Below, piece by piece: positions 16,770-26,123 of a DNA stretch of 61,908 nt. Source of the DNA: Promethearchaeota archaeon (GTDB lineage: Archaea; Asgardarchaeota; Lokiarchaeia; Sigyniarchaeales; SOKP01). The DNA lies in contig CP070805.1 of NCBI GenBank assembly GCA_020343655.1, positions 947,889-1,009,796 of the forward strand, written 5' to 3'. The position numbers and the translations under genes are program-made. The notes under the pieces were generated by a model. It searched no databases. It had not been told where the DNA came from and worked only from the letters and a program-made list of their open reading frames with translations. The stretch's first letter is position 1, and every line of letters starts with the position of its first letter.

Positions 16770-18287
16770 CTAAAGTGATGTTTTTACTTTAGTATGATTA
16801 GTTTTAGAAAAAAGATTTTTTGCATTTTCTTTTGATCCGTTATATATAATTTTACTTTTAACCATTTCTTTAGGAGGGTATTTTATACCAGGAGGATATG
16901 AGCTATCTTTCCAACCTCCTAAGGCTGTACTAATATTAGCTTGCATTGGTTCAGAATTTATATATAAACTTCCTGCTTGTAATTCAGTAGAGAACCTTTC
17001 GATATTTTCAGGGGTAGTGTAAACAACTGCTCTCATACCATAATTGGAATGATTCGCAAGATAAATCGCATCATCAAGGTTTTTGGTTTTCGTAATACTT
17101 CTTACAGGACCAAACGCTTCTTCCCGCCATAAGAAAGGGGCTTTATCAAAATCAAGTATATTTTCTCTAGGAATCTCTACTAATGTTGGCTTATAAAATA
17201 AACCATAAGATTTTCCAGTATCAATCTTTTCAGCACCACATAAAACTTTAACACCTTTATGTTTTTGGGCTTCACTCACCATAACTTCCATCATCATTAA
17301 TATTCGCCGAGAACCAAGGGGTCCTATGTCAGTTGTAGGATCTCGAGGATCGCCCATTTTAAGTTTCTCAATCTCTTTTAATAATAATTCAACATATTCA
17401 TCATAAATATCTTGGTGGACGATTATCCTCTTCATTGAGAAGCATTGTTGTCCTGAATTCGTATAGGATGCGATTACATTCCATTTAGCAACTAATTCTA
17501 AATTTACACCAGGCATAACAATTCCTGCATCATTCCCTGCGCACTCGAATACAAAATTTTTAAAAGGTTGGGTTATCATATTAACGCCTAGATACCTTTG
17601 AGTATTTTTTTTCAAAAAGTCAGCATAATCAATCAATATTTGCTTAGCTGTATGAGAGGCAGCTACACAAACAATGTTTTTAACCAAATATGACTCAATA
17701 AATAATTTAGTAGCAAAATCACCAGGACTAATGACTAAATCATAAGCACCATTAAAGGGAAAATCACTCTCTTTTATTCTATCAATGCAGAATTTCATTG
17801 TTAAAGGACATGCAGTAGAAGGTTTTATTATAGCAGGATTCCCCGTCATAAAACTTGCTCCCCAATAATACATTGGGAGACTCATTGGTGTATTACGAGG
17901 AGTTATACCAATAGTTAATCCCATGGGTTGATATTTTAATAGAGATTTTAACCCACTTTCTAAATCACGTTGTTCCCTATCCTGTACTAAATCAATAAAC
18001 CAATCAACATAACTATACCCTTTTTCAATTATGGAAAATTCCCATTCAGAGTATTTAACGGGAAGTCCGCCTTCTTCAACAATTATATCTTTAATTTTTT
18101 TCTTATTTTTTACCAAAACAGAAGCGATATCTTTTATAACCTCAATTCTCTCTTCCATTGTGGTATTTAAAAGCTTATATTCCCATTGAGCTGTCCTTTT
18201 TATTTTTTCATTTATTGTTTCCACGGTATCAGCTTCAAGGGAATCTATCAGTTCTCCAGTATATTTATTTAAAATATCTAGTTTCAT
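16770..18287 (-). CDS. NAD(P)-dependent aldehyde dehydrogenase family protein
   Basis: The catalytic core of the ALDH superfamily is present: IGITPRNTPMSLPMYYWGAS (the coenzyme-binding strand region), PAIIKPSTACPL with the coenzyme-binding Lys, the general base Glu in FECAGNDAGIV, and the nucleophilic Cys in NSGQQCFSMKRIIV. EEAFGPVRSI and the final Rossmann elements follow. The length of 505 is normal. The product oxidises an aldehyde to its acid (or acyl-CoA). It is 8 bases downstream of the SDR gene and 50 bases upstream of amidase 2, so the run SDR, ALDH, amidase, amidase is likely one operon for catabolism of a small molecule. The substrate is unknown. Confidence 0.88.
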   Translation of the reverse strand: MKLDILNKYTGELIDSLEADTVETINEKIKRTAQWEYKLLNTTMEERIEVIKDIASVLVKNKKKIKDIIVEEGGLPVKYSEWEFSIIEKGYSYVDWFIDLVQDREQRDLESGLKSLLKYQPMGLTIGITPRNTPMSLPMYYWGASFMTGNPAIIKPSTACPLTMKFCIDRIKESDFPFNGAYDLVISPGDFATKLFIESYLVKNIVCVAASHTAKQILIDYADFLKKNTQRYLGVNMITQPFKNFVFECAGNDAGIVMPGVNLELVAKWNVIASYTNSGQQCFSMKRIIVHQDIYDEYVELLLKEIEKLKMGDPRDPTTDIGPLGSRRILMMMEVMVSEAQKHKGVKVLCGAEKIDTGKSYGLFYKPTLVEIPRENILDFDKAPFLWREEAFGPVRSITKTKNLDDAIYLANHSNYGMRAVVYTTPENIERFSTELQAGSLYINSEPMQANISTALGGWKDSSYPPGIKYPPKEMVKSKIIYNGSKENAKNLFSKTNHTKVKTSL

Positions 18288-18295
18288 AATTTATC

Positions 18296-19318
18296 TCATT
18301 TATTTTTTTCTTTCTTTTTAGGGACTTTCTGTTTTTCACTATATTCTTTATACCAATCAATTGTTTTTTTTAATCCCTCTCTTAATGGAGTAATGGTATA
18401 ACCTAATTTTTCAATGGCTTTTTTTGAAGAATAGGCTCTATGATATTTAATTGATCTAAGTGTAGATCGTGTTAAATAAGGCACTTTTTTGTTAAAAAAT
18501 GCTTTTAATTCCAGTAACCACGCATAAACCATTGTAACCCAGAATGGAAGCTTTTTTGCCTTCTTACCTCTTCCAATTTCGGCGATTAAATCTAGATATT
18601 CTCTAAATTTAATGTTTTCTCCACCAATAATAAAATCTTCTCCAAAAAGATCTTCTCTATTGATTTGACTTACTAATACATCTGATAAATCATAAACATA
18701 TGAAAGGCAGGCTATTGATTCTCCCTTTCCAGGACACACACCTAAGGGAAGAATTTTTCCTCTCATAATATCAAAAAGCATCCTTCCAAATATATTGAAA
18801 TCTCCTGGACCATATACAATTCCTGGATAAAAAATTCTTACTTTTAATCCTTTAGGTATTAGTGCTTTAATTAGTTTTTTAGCTTGAAATTTAGATTTCT
18901 CATATTCCATAAAAAAATGATCTTTTTCATGGGTTTCATCAACAGGTTCTGCAGGAGTAGGTCCTAATGCAGTAAAAGAACTAACATAAAACAATTTTAG
19001 CTTTTTTTCAAGAGCAATATTTGCGATATTTTCAGTTCCTTTTACATTAATATCATAATAGATTGAGTTCTTTTTTGCCCATATTCCAGTATAAGCCGCA
19101 AGATGATAAATAATTTCAACATTTTCTACTGCTCTATATAAACTATCAATATCTCGAAGATCTCCTATGATATACTCAATATTATTTAAATTTTGAAAGG
19201 GTTCAATATTACTGCTCTCTCTAATTAATAATTTTAAGTCATGTCCAAGACTTTGCAGTTTTTTCACCAAAGGAACTCCTATAAAACCTGTACCACCAGT
19301 TATTAATATGTTTACCAT
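18296..19318 (-). CDS. Extended short-chain dehydrogenase / NAD-dependent epimerase
   Basis: The Rossmann glycine motif ITGGTGFIGVPLV is at residues 5-17. The catalytic YxxxK appears as YEKSK near residue 138, preceded by the FYVSSFTALG strand with the catalytic Ser/Thr region. IFYPGIVYGPGD is typical of 3-beta-hydroxysteroid dehydrogenase or dihydroflavonol reductase-like epimerases. Length 340 fits the extended SDR class. It is the first gene of the SDR-ALDH-amidase-amidase run; its stop is 8 bases from the next start. A reductase or epimerase acting on a ketone, terpenoid or nucleotide sugar are the options; context favours small-molecule metabolism. Confidence 0.85.
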   Translation of the reverse strand: MVNILITGGTGFIGVPLVKKLQSLGHDLKLLIRESSNIEPFQNLNNIEYIIGDLRDIDSLYRAVENVEIIYHLAAYTGIWAKKNSIYYDINVKGTENIANIALEKKLKLFYVSSFTALGPTPAEPVDETHEKDHFFMEYEKSKFQAKKLIKALIPKGLKVRIFYPGIVYGPGDFNIFGRMLFDIMRGKILPLGVCPGKGESIACLSYVYDLSDVLVSQINREDLFGEDFIIGGENIKFREYLDLIAEIGRGKKAKKLPFWVTMVYAWLLELKAFFNKKVPYLTRSTLRSIKYHRAYSSKKAIEKLGYTITPLREGLKKTIDWYKEYSEKQKVPKKKEKNK

Positions 19319-19485
19319 AGCCAGAGTATTAAAATTCTAAAACAAAATATGAAATATTAAAAAGTTACATCATATTAAAGGTATAATATATTTATTTTTC
19401 AATATCAGAATGTATTTATTAAAGAAATTCAATTATTATACTTTAGATCTTCCAATATTTTAAAAAAAAGATTATTGATTATAAT

Positions 19486-20043
19486 TTGAAAAAGAAACAA
19501 AAGTATTTTTGTAAATTTCATTCACAGTTAGATTTACCCTTTTTAGAAACAAGCAATGAATCTTTAAAGGAGATATTTCAAATACTTGAACTGGAATTCG
19601 GGTTAAAAAGAAATTCCAACCAAAAATTAGTTGATTTAGGGGCAGGCAATGGAAACATTGTTATTTTTTCTGCTTTATATTACGGTATTAAATCCTATGG
19701 CATTGAAATTGACCAATCTTTGATAAAAGAAGCAAAAAAACGCATAAAATCATTGAAAAAAAAAGGAAATTTCGATAATAGATTATTTAGAAAAATTAAG
19801 ATTAAATTTGGAGATTTTTATCTTCATAATTTAAAAAAATATGATTTTATTTACATATTTTCATTACCTCCTATGCAAAAATATCTTGAACACGTATTTA
19901 GCACGGCAAAAAGAGGTGCTGTTATTATCTCTCACAAATTTCAGCTTAGTGAATTAAATTCTTTTTTAAAATATGAATACACATTAACCTATAAAAAAAA
20001 TAAACAAGAAATTTTCACTTTTCTTTATAGGAAAGTTTCATAA
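19486..20043 (+). CDS. SAM-dependent methyltransferase
   Basis: A Rossmann-fold class I methyltransferase of 185 residues. SAM motif I reads LVDLGAGNGNIVIFS near residue 50, motif II is GIEIDQSLIKEA, and a later DFIYIFSLPPM takes the place of motif IV with a PP pair, as in some ribosomal-protein or small-molecule methyltransferases. No ATG is in frame near the start; TTG at 19486 is the only usable codon. It is strand-isolated, with a membrane-protein gene 160 bases downstream. The substrate is unknown. Confidence 0.75.
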   Translation: MKKKQKYFCKFHSQLDLPFLETSNESLKEIFQILELEFGLKRNSNQKLVDLGAGNGNIVIFSALYYGIKSYGIEIDQSLIKEAKKRIKSLKKKGNFDNRLFRKIKIKFGDFYLHNLKKYDFIYIFSLPPMQKYLEHVFSTAKRGAVIISHKFQLSELNSFLKYEYTLTYKKNKQEIFTFLYRKVS

Positions 20044-20202
20044 ATGGAAAGAATTATAAGTAAGAATATCAATGCTATTGTTAAATATAATATTATTTTA
20101 CTCTATTAAATCAAAAAATATAATTATAAATAAAATCAAAATAAATAAATATATAATTTTAAAATTGAATTAACTCTTAATAAAAATGGGCTGAAATAAC
20201 AA

Positions 20203-20925
20203 ATGGTATTATTTTTAGGTTGGGAAGGTTGGTTGGATGGAATAACTGCTTCCCTTATAGTCTTTTCTTCAGTGATTTTTGGATTATTCTCTCTATATAA
20301 ATCAATAAAATTGAAAGCAAAACTACTTACTATTGCAGGTATAATCATGATTTTCGTTGGTTTCTTATGGCTTGGACCAACTACTGATTTTTTCTTAAAA
20401 TCAATTACAACATTTAATCTCAATCCAGTAGTTATTTACGTATTTTTAAGTTACACATGGGTTGCACCAGCTCTGTTCTTTTCTATGTGGTTAGGGGGCG
20501 AAATTATGATCCCTAAATATAAATGGTTACTTGTGGGAATCTTTGTAGTCTTAGGCGGAATTTTTGAATTTTTTCTATGGACTGATCCACTTCCTCCAAC
20601 AGGATCATTTGGGTTTATAGGAGTTAGGCCTACAACTCCTGATGGTATTATTGATGCGGATTTTAATAGAGGTCATATAACCTTTATTATGGTGGCTGTA
20701 TTTTTAGTATCTGCATTAGTCTTCTTAGGAATTGGAATGTTAGTAAAAGCAAAACAAGCAACAGGTACATTGAGGAAAAAATTCATATATTTGGCTATTG
20801 GTTTTATAATTTTTGTAGTATGTGCTGCTTTTGATTCAATTATTCCTATACCCCTCGTTATTGGTATCGTAAGAGTAGTAATGGCTACATTCGCCGTCTG
20901 GATGTATCTAGGCTTAAAGACTTAG
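20203..20925 (+). CDS. Seven-transmembrane protein, unknown
   Basis: Seven hydrophobic segments are visible in 240 residues, beginning directly after a short N-terminus (MVLFLGWEGWLDG). A polar loop of about 40 residues between TM4 and TM5 (WTDPLPPTGSFGF onward, with DGIIDADFNRGH) is the only sizeable hydrophilic part. I recognise no family motif. The organisation recalls archaeal seven-helix sensor-type membrane domains, but no retinal-binding lysine or histidine kinase part is evident. It is followed by an opposite-strand gene. Confidence 0.6.
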   Translation: MVLFLGWEGWLDGITASLIVFSSVIFGLFSLYKSIKLKAKLLTIAGIIMIFVGFLWLGPTTDFFLKSITTFNLNPVVIYVFLSYTWVAPALFFSMWLGGEIMIPKYKWLLVGIFVVLGGIFEFFLWTDPLPPTGSFGFIGVRPTTPDGIIDADFNRGHITFIMVAVFLVSALVFLGIGMLVKAKQATGTLRKKFIYLAIGFIIFVVCAAFDSIIPIPLVIGIVRVVMATFAVWMYLGLKT

Positions 20926-20997
20926 ATATAAATTGAATTTAACAAATTATTATTTTTTTTTAAAGAATAAGGATTTTTTTATCAAAAAATACTATCA

Positions 20998-21438
20998 TTA
21001 TCTCTCAATAATAGGATATACCTTATTAATTTGGATTAAGACTTCTTTTAAGTATAGTTTCATGAAATACCTTTGATTAGTACAAAAATCAAGTTTCTGA
21101 GTGATAGTTAAATCTGGACAATTCGATAATATCGAGTGGATATCATTTGAAATGGCAAGGTATTCTTTTTTAGAATTATTTAAGTCAAATTCCAAGTTGT
21201 AGAAATTGTTATTAAGAGAATTATCTTGATTTTCAATAAAATGTTTAACTGGAAAATTCTTTTTATATTCACTGAGAGATTCAATTAATAAATCTGAAAT
21301 ATAATTAAAAGATTCTTTTGACTTTATGTGGTTAAATAGCTCTGAGACAAGTTCGGAAATGATATTCTTATCTAAATTCTGAATCTCGTCCTTATTGAAG
21401 CGATTTATTTTCGCTAAACTTGGATTTTTCTCTATCAA
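20998..21438 (-). CDS. Small helical protein, unknown; start may be displaced by a frameshift
   Basis: I do not recognise this 146-residue, highly charged and probably helical protein. The frame as it stands must begin with TTG at 21438. An ATG at 21487 in another frame reads MKYNF and would join this frame if one A were absent from the AAAA run (minus strand, 21469-21472), giving MKYNFKGSIDKNYSEILIE at the N-terminus. So either translation starts at the TTG, or the gene has an extra base here. No membrane segments or cysteine clusters are present. Neighbours are membrane proteins on the other strand. Confidence 0.45.
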   Translation of the reverse strand: MIEKNPSLAKINRFNKDEIQNLDKNIISELVSELFNHIKSKESFNYISDLLIESLSEYKKNFPVKHFIENQDNSLNNNFYNLEFDLNNSKKEYLAISNDIHSILSNCPDLTITQKLDFCTNQRYFMKLYLKEVLIQINKVYPIIER

Positions 21439-21714
21439 TATTTCAGAGTAGTTTTTATCAATAGAGCCTTTTGAAATTATATTTCATCTCTGAGAGAATT
21501 CAATTTGATATAAGTAAAATCATTTCAATATTTAAAAAAAAAGCCTCTCTGAATTTAGTGGAAATTTGAATACTTGGGTGTAAGAGAGCGTTAATAATAA
21601 AAAAATAATGAGAGAACTATATAAGTAAAAAATAAAAATTTATAAATTTCAAGTACAAATAATTTTTTATTCAAAACAAAAACATAAAATTATTTATAAA
21701 AATAGTGAATTAGC

Positions 21715-23115
21715 ATGACTGAAGAAGGAAAAGATGAGGAAGAAGAATATTCCTTAAAAAAAGCTGTGAAATTTAGTTTTGGGGGTTTTACAGATGTTAT
21801 ATTCTTTCAATTCTTTACATTCTTGATATTTACATTTTATTTCTCTGTAGCTGAATTACATGCTGGTTTAATATCACTAGGTTTTATTATATGGTCTATT
21901 TGGAATGCGATTAATGATCCCCTTTTAGGAGCGATATCTGATCGTTCTGGTTTGAGATGGGGTCGTAGAAAACCATTTATAATTCTCGGTATAATTCCTC
22001 TTATTATAGTAAATATACTCTTATGGACACCGCCTTTAGAACCAAAACCTTTAACATTCATTTACTTCTTAATCATTATAATAGTTTGGGAATTATTTTA
22101 CACCATGTATTCCTTAAACCAAACCAGTTTATTTCCAGAGATGTTTCGAGATTTAGATCAAAGAGCTAAAGCGAATACATCAATTCAATTCTTTCAGGTT
22201 ATATCATTATTGATAGCATTTATATTACCTAGCTTATTTATTCCCCGATATAATAATCCTGCATATTATATGGAATATATTTATACAGCTATTACTATTT
22301 CAATAATCTGTGCTGTAGGAGGATTTATATTTATAAAATTTGGTTTTAAAGAGAGAATTGAATTTTCTAAGGAGCATGAAAGAGCTCCATCTTTTTTGAA
22401 AGCGTTAAAATATAGTTTTGGAAATAAATCTTTTAGACTTTTTCTTATTGGCAATTTTGCGATATGGTTTGGATTTGGAATGATACCAACACTGATGCCC
22501 CTTTATGGAGATGTATGTTTACACGTTCAAGATTCGTTTTTGCTTTCTTTAATTCTTGGAACAGGCTTTGTAGCTGCAGCCCTATTTATGTTCCTATGGC
22601 GTATCATTGTTCATAAACTAGGAGCGAAAAATTCTTTTATCCTATCTCTAATAGTGTTTATTATTGCCCTTTTACCACTTCTTTTTATCGCTGATGCCAT
22701 TTTAGGGTTCCTTTTCTTTTTCATTTTAGGAATAGGTCTGGCAGGAGTTATGATTGTGAGGGATGTAACAATTGCAGCGATAATTGATGAAGATGAATTG
22801 ACAACCGGAACAAGAAGAGAAGGTAGTTTCTATGGAGTAAATGGATTTATTATTAAACTCTCAAATGTGGCAGTATTTGTTTCAATAGCAATCGTTTTCA
22901 TAGGTACAAATTGGGATATATTTGATATAACTACTATAACTGGAGCAAATGAATTCGGATTGCGCAGTTTGATGGTCTTTTTTCCAATGGGATTTATGAT
23001 TATTGGGATATTGGCTATGAGTTATTTTCCAATAAATAAAGAAAAATATGATAAAATAACTGAAGATGCTAGAAAATTACATCTAAAAAAAAAAGAGAGT
23101 ATTCTTTCTAAATAA
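21715..23115 (+). CDS. GPH-type sugar:cation symporter (MFS superfamily)
   Basis: Twelve hydrophobic segments and a cytoplasmic loop between TM2 and TM3 with SDRSGLRWGRRKPFI, the glycoside-pentoside-hexuronide:cation symporter form of the MFS motif. Length 466 fits. The N-terminus is acidic and cytoplasmic (MTEEGKDEEEEYSL), the C-terminus is basic. Members move sugars, sugar acids or other organic solutes with Na+ or H+. No sugar-catabolic operon surrounds it, so the substrate remains open. It is followed by 34 bases and a convergent radical SAM gene. Confidence 0.85.
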   Translation: MTEEGKDEEEEYSLKKAVKFSFGGFTDVIFFQFFTFLIFTFYFSVAELHAGLISLGFIIWSIWNAINDPLLGAISDRSGLRWGRRKPFIILGIIPLIIVNILLWTPPLEPKPLTFIYFLIIIIVWELFYTMYSLNQTSLFPEMFRDLDQRAKANTSIQFFQVISLLIAFILPSLFIPRYNNPAYYMEYIYTAITISIICAVGGFIFIKFGFKERIEFSKEHERAPSFLKALKYSFGNKSFRLFLIGNFAIWFGFGMIPTLMPLYGDVCLHVQDSFLLSLILGTGFVAAALFMFLWRIIVHKLGAKNSFILSLIVFIIALLPLLFIADAILGFLFFFILGIGLAGVMIVRDVTIAAIIDEDELTTGTRREGSFYGVNGFIIKLSNVAVFVSIAIVFIGTNWDIFDITTITGANEFGLRSLMVFFPMGFMIIGILAMSYFPINKEKYDKITEDARKLHLKKKESILSK

Positions 23116-23149
23116 CATCGAATATTTTCTTAAAACAAAATCTTTTTTT

Positions 23150-24175
23150 TTAAATATATGAGTAAAATTCAGGTGGCTTGAGTTCTTTAAAGCTATCAGT
23201 TTTTGATATTATATGTCTTCTAATTTCGAAGCAAATATGGCATTTTGAAACATAACCATCCTTTTTTTCTTTATATCCAAATTCTCTATTTGCAAATTCA
23301 TAAAAACCTTTTAAATTTCCAATAATTAAAGCTTTTAGAATTGGATATTCATCAAGATTAATTCCATCATTACAAAGTGAATCCAAATTTCTTAGATTTC
23401 CCCAAGAAAGTCCACCACAGTAACCCGGCATATAATTTCCATAATTATCAAAATGACAATGCCAATTTCGGACCAACTCTATATGACAATTTTCATTAAA
23501 GTAATAATTGATAGGATATTTTTTGTATAAATCTTGAAGGCAGTATATTGCTCGTCCCATTTTAAATAGCTCAACATTTCTTTTCAAATCGTCAATACTA
23601 ATTAATTGGAGATACTTCTCAAGTGGAAGTTTATCTTTAATATTTAATTCTTTAAATTGTTCATAATAATATAGCTGATAAATCATGAAGTTTTCCCTAA
23701 ATACATCCATGCTTATTTTTATTGCACGTTCGGTACGTTCAAATGGAACAAATTCTAGAATAAAAGGATTTACACTAACCAAAATACCTTTCAATCCTTT
23801 TTCTTTCAGTTCTACTAGATTCTCTTTTGTTATTTTATCATTTTTGCACCAATAACAGTTTGTTTCTACAAAAGTAGATGGAATATCTAAACTTTTACAA
23901 ATTTCTACTGCTTTCAATAAAAGATCATAATTTAGAAATGGTTCTCCTCCTGTAAAATGAATTCCATAATTAAGACTTACATTTTCAGGACCATATGGAG
24001 ACTCTTGAATATAATTTGATATTTGAGTTAGCGTTTCTTCTAAATCTTTTTCACTGATCCAATCGCCGCTCCACTTTGGTGATCCGTAATACATACAATG
24101 TTTGCACTCACTACTACACTTATAAGAGAGGATTACACCTCCAGATTTTGGAGTAGGAATGCGGAATTTTTTCAT
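23150..24175 (-). CDS. Radical SAM protein with C-terminal cysteine cluster
   Basis: The cluster motif CxxxCxxC reads CSSECKHCMYYG near residue 20, binding the SAM-cleaving [4Fe-4S]. The GGEPF loop (HFTGGEPFLNYD) and downstream strands of the partial TIM barrel follow. Toward the C-terminus further Cys residues (HCHFDNYGNYMPGYCGG and CHICFEIRR) may bind an auxiliary cluster, like SPASM or twitch domains. Length 341. Peptide-modifying enzymes have such layouts, but I see no precursor peptide gene adjacent. The divergent neighbour 138 bases away is a small tautomerase. The reaction is unknown. Confidence 0.82.
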   Translation of the reverse strand: MKKFRIPTPKSGGVILSYKCSSECKHCMYYGSPKWSGDWISEKDLEETLTQISNYIQESPYGPENVSLNYGIHFTGGEPFLNYDLLLKAVEICKSLDIPSTFVETNCYWCKNDKITKENLVELKEKGLKGILVSVNPFILEFVPFERTERAIKISMDVFRENFMIYQLYYYEQFKELNIKDKLPLEKYLQLISIDDLKRNVELFKMGRAIYCLQDLYKKYPINYYFNENCHIELVRNWHCHFDNYGNYMPGYCGGLSWGNLRNLDSLCNDGINLDEYPILKALIIGNLKGFYEFANREFGYKEKKDGYVSKCHICFEIRRHIISKTDSFKELKPPEFYSYI

Positions 24176-24299
24176 TATGATAAAAATAATTTATGTTGAT
24201 TAAATTAAATCGGCTATATTTTGTTGGTTTCCATACTTTTTTTAATTTACTTTTTAACTGGAAGTTTAAAATATTTAACACATTAACTTAAAAAAATAT

Positions 24300-24305
24300 G
24301 GAGGG
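24300..24305 (+). promoter_or_regulatory. Shine-Dalgarno sequence of the tautomerase gene
   Basis: GGAGGG lies 8 bases before the ATG at 24314 and is complementary to the anti-SD end of 16S rRNA. It is one of few clear SD sites here and fixes the start, excluding a downstream start that might have placed a proline at position 2. Confidence 0.6.
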
Positions 24306-24313
24306 ATAAATAT

Positions 24314-24508
24314 ATGCTGAATATCACTATTGATGGACCTAAACTCGATGATTTAGAAGCAAAGCGAATACTAATTAAAGTAATTACAGATGCTATCGAA
24401 AAAGTTTACAATCTTCCAAGAGAACATACAGTAATTGTTATTAAAGAAAATTCACCCGAAAATGCAGGCGTTGGTGGAATACTAATATCTGATAGAAGAA
24501 GAAGTTAA
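24314..24508 (+). CDS. 4-oxalocrotonate tautomerase-like protein without the N-terminal proline
   Basis: A 64-residue member of the tautomerase superfamily. It shows the beta-alpha-beta pattern and the C-terminal signature ENAGVGGILISD, matching the GxGGxxxxx end of 4-OT. In active enzymes, Pro1 (after Met removal) is the catalytic base; here residue 2 is Leu (MLNITIDGP). A strong SD site supports this start. Thus it either uses another mechanism or is a non-catalytic homologue. It is divergent from the radical SAM gene. Confidence 0.8.
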   Translation: MLNITIDGPKLDDLEAKRILIKVITDAIEKVYNLPREHTVIVIKENSPENAGVGGILISDRRRS

Positions 24509-24583
24509 TTTTGAAATCAATTAACATTATTAGTTTCAAATAATAAAGAAAAAAGGAAAATTAATATAGAATTTAAAAAAAAC

Positions 24584-25105
24584 TTAGAGTTTAGAGCCAC
24601 AATTAGGACAGAAATTTCCTGTTGCTTCTAATTTATGACCACAATAAACACAGAAGTTTTTTCCTTCGGTTGGTAGGGGTTCATCGAGTTTTTTAGAGGG
24701 AGGGATATATTCAGTTGCGGGTTTGTAAGTTATTGGTTGACCTAATATAATTTCTCCAGTTTCAACATTAAAACTATATTTAACAAGGCCTTTATTTCTC
24801 AAATCTAATAACACACGGAGTAAATCTCTCGACCTCATGCCAATTTCCAAGGCAATATGTTCAAGTTTGTAAGTACCTTGAAAGTTTCTCTGTGCTAGCG
24901 CACTCTTAACTACTTGCTTATATTTATAATTTCTATAAAGTTGTTGAAAGCCTCCAATAAAAATAAAAAATGCAGGAATAAACATCCAATAACCCCATCC
25001 GCTAAGTCCCATAAATGGATTATCAAGGGTTAGCAATACCAATGATAAATATAGCAACAAAAAGGAAGACACATCCACAAGCGAAAGTTCCGATTGCTGC
25101 TTCAT
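24584..25105 (-). CDS. Membrane protein with winged-helix-like segment and C-terminal zinc ribbon
   Basis: As it stands this 173-residue frame has one or two hydrophobic spans (to about residue 60), then a region resembling a winged helix (YKLEHIALEIGMRSRDLLRV followed by LRNKGLVKYSF), and ends in a zinc ribbon (FCVYCGHK then FCPNCGSK). The architecture suggests a membrane-tethered cytosolic sensor or regulator. The N-terminus here (MKQQSEL) may be an artefact: an overlapping frame from 25154 begins with a more natural charged N-terminus and also a hydrophobic span, so the gene may be frameshifted near 25030. Family not recognised. Confidence 0.6.
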   Translation of the reverse strand: MKQQSELSLVDVSSFLLLYLSLVLLTLDNPFMGLSGWGYWMFIPAFFIFIGGFQQLYRNYKYKQVVKSALAQRNFQGTYKLEHIALEIGMRSRDLLRVLLDLRNKGLVKYSFNVETGEIILGQPITYKPATEYIPPSKKLDEPLPTEGKNFCVYCGHKLEATGNFCPNCGSKL

Positions 25106-25154
25106 AAGATTCCTTAAAGTAATATCTCATTTTATATTTATCTTCTTTACTCAT
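25023..25154 (-). CDS. 43-residue frame with one membrane span, likely N-terminus of the neighbouring gene
   Basis: ATG at 25154 begins MSKEDKYKMRYYFKESYEAA, followed by a hydrophobic span ending GIANP and a TGA at 25025-25023. It overlaps the 24584-25105 gene in another frame. Skipping one base near the CCC (minus strand, about 25029) would give GIAN-LDNPFMGLSGWGYW, a smooth continuation. I think it is the real N-terminus of that protein, separated by a +1 shift. It could instead be an independent small membrane protein overlapping the gene. Confidence 0.4.
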   Translation of the reverse strand: MSKEDKYKMRYYFKESYEAAIGTFACGCVFLFVAIFIIGIANP

Positions 25155-25450
25155 TTTTTTATCACTTAAATTTAGTTAGTATATTTTATTATATTCAAAA
25201 ATAAAAAAATATTGTTAATAATGTTTGAATAGTCCAGTTTTTATTGATTTGAAAGGGCCATTAGTTTAGTATTAAAGCCTTAAAAAAAGAGAGAAATTGT
25301 GAGAAGAGTTTTTTTCGAAGGGAAATGAGATTATTAGCGAATGATTTAATTAGAACATCTTCTCAACATCCTCTCAAAAAGGAGAATTTTAATCAAAAAA
25401 ACAATAATTAGTTAAAATTTTAGTATTTAAACTCATATCTTTTTTGTCTA

Positions 25451-25966
25451 TTAAAATCTAATCTCATCTAAAATGTTATCAATATAATGAACATTATCCT
25501 GGCCTGCTTCATCTATTAAAGCGCGTGATATTGATTTTTTAAAACTCCAAATCTCAATTTCTTTTTTCAATTCTTTCAATTTTCTTACAACATCCAAAAA
25601 ATCTGAGTCTCCACTTACCAATATTGCTTTATCATATGTATCTTCTTCAGCTAACTCTACTATATCTTTATATATAAAGATGTCAACACCTTTCTGTTTT
25701 TTTTTGCCAGTTGGAGAAATAATTAATGGTTTTTGTTGTACTATAAATCCTTGAGCTCTTAGATAATTTAAGAATTTGAGTTTTTTGGGCAGAATATTAT
25801 CAAAAATTGACATATACATAAAACAGCCCACTAAATGATGGTTCCGAATCAATATTTCTTTCAGTTTAAGATAATTAATTCTTATATTCAGAATTTCAAT
25901 ATTGTGAAAAATATTAGCATGATCAATGAATACAATGATTCTTTTTTTCTCAAGTTTTTGTCGCAC
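25451..25966 (-). CDS. NYN-domain protein (LabA/DUF88-like), putative ribonuclease
   Basis: A PIN-like NYN domain of 171 residues. It opens with IIVFIDHANIFHNIEI, giving the first Asp and the Asn of the active site; later LVSGDSDFLDVVRKL gives the conserved SGDSDF acidic pair, and KGVDIFIYKDIVELA the third acidic site. Such proteins are Mg-dependent RNases or RNA-binding proteins in RNA decay, acting in the cytosol. It stands alone on the minus strand; 485 bases separate it from the gene start at 24.6 kb, part of which holds the small frame at 25023-25154 and otherwise nothing I recognise. Confidence 0.82.
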   Translation of the reverse strand: MRQKLEKKRIIVFIDHANIFHNIEILNIRINYLKLKEILIRNHHLVGCFMYMSIFDNILPKKLKFLNYLRAQGFIVQQKPLIISPTGKKKQKGVDIFIYKDIVELAEEDTYDKAILVSGDSDFLDVVRKLKELKKEIEIWSFKKSISRALIDEAGQDNVHYIDNILDEIRF

Positions 25967-26123
25967 TCTTGAAATCCCTTTATAATTTCTTTTAATTTAA
26001 TTTGCATGGAATTCTTACTACAATAACATTTCTAATATCTAATATAAAAAGGCGTATTTTTTTAAAAAATTCAGTTAAAAAATCTAAAAATAGTATATTT
26101 CCGTGAACAATTTAAGTTTTATT

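Noticed and set aside
25321..25410. Short plus-strand frame from ATG near 25326 (28 residues)
   Set aside because: Too short, no RBS and no features of a real protein.
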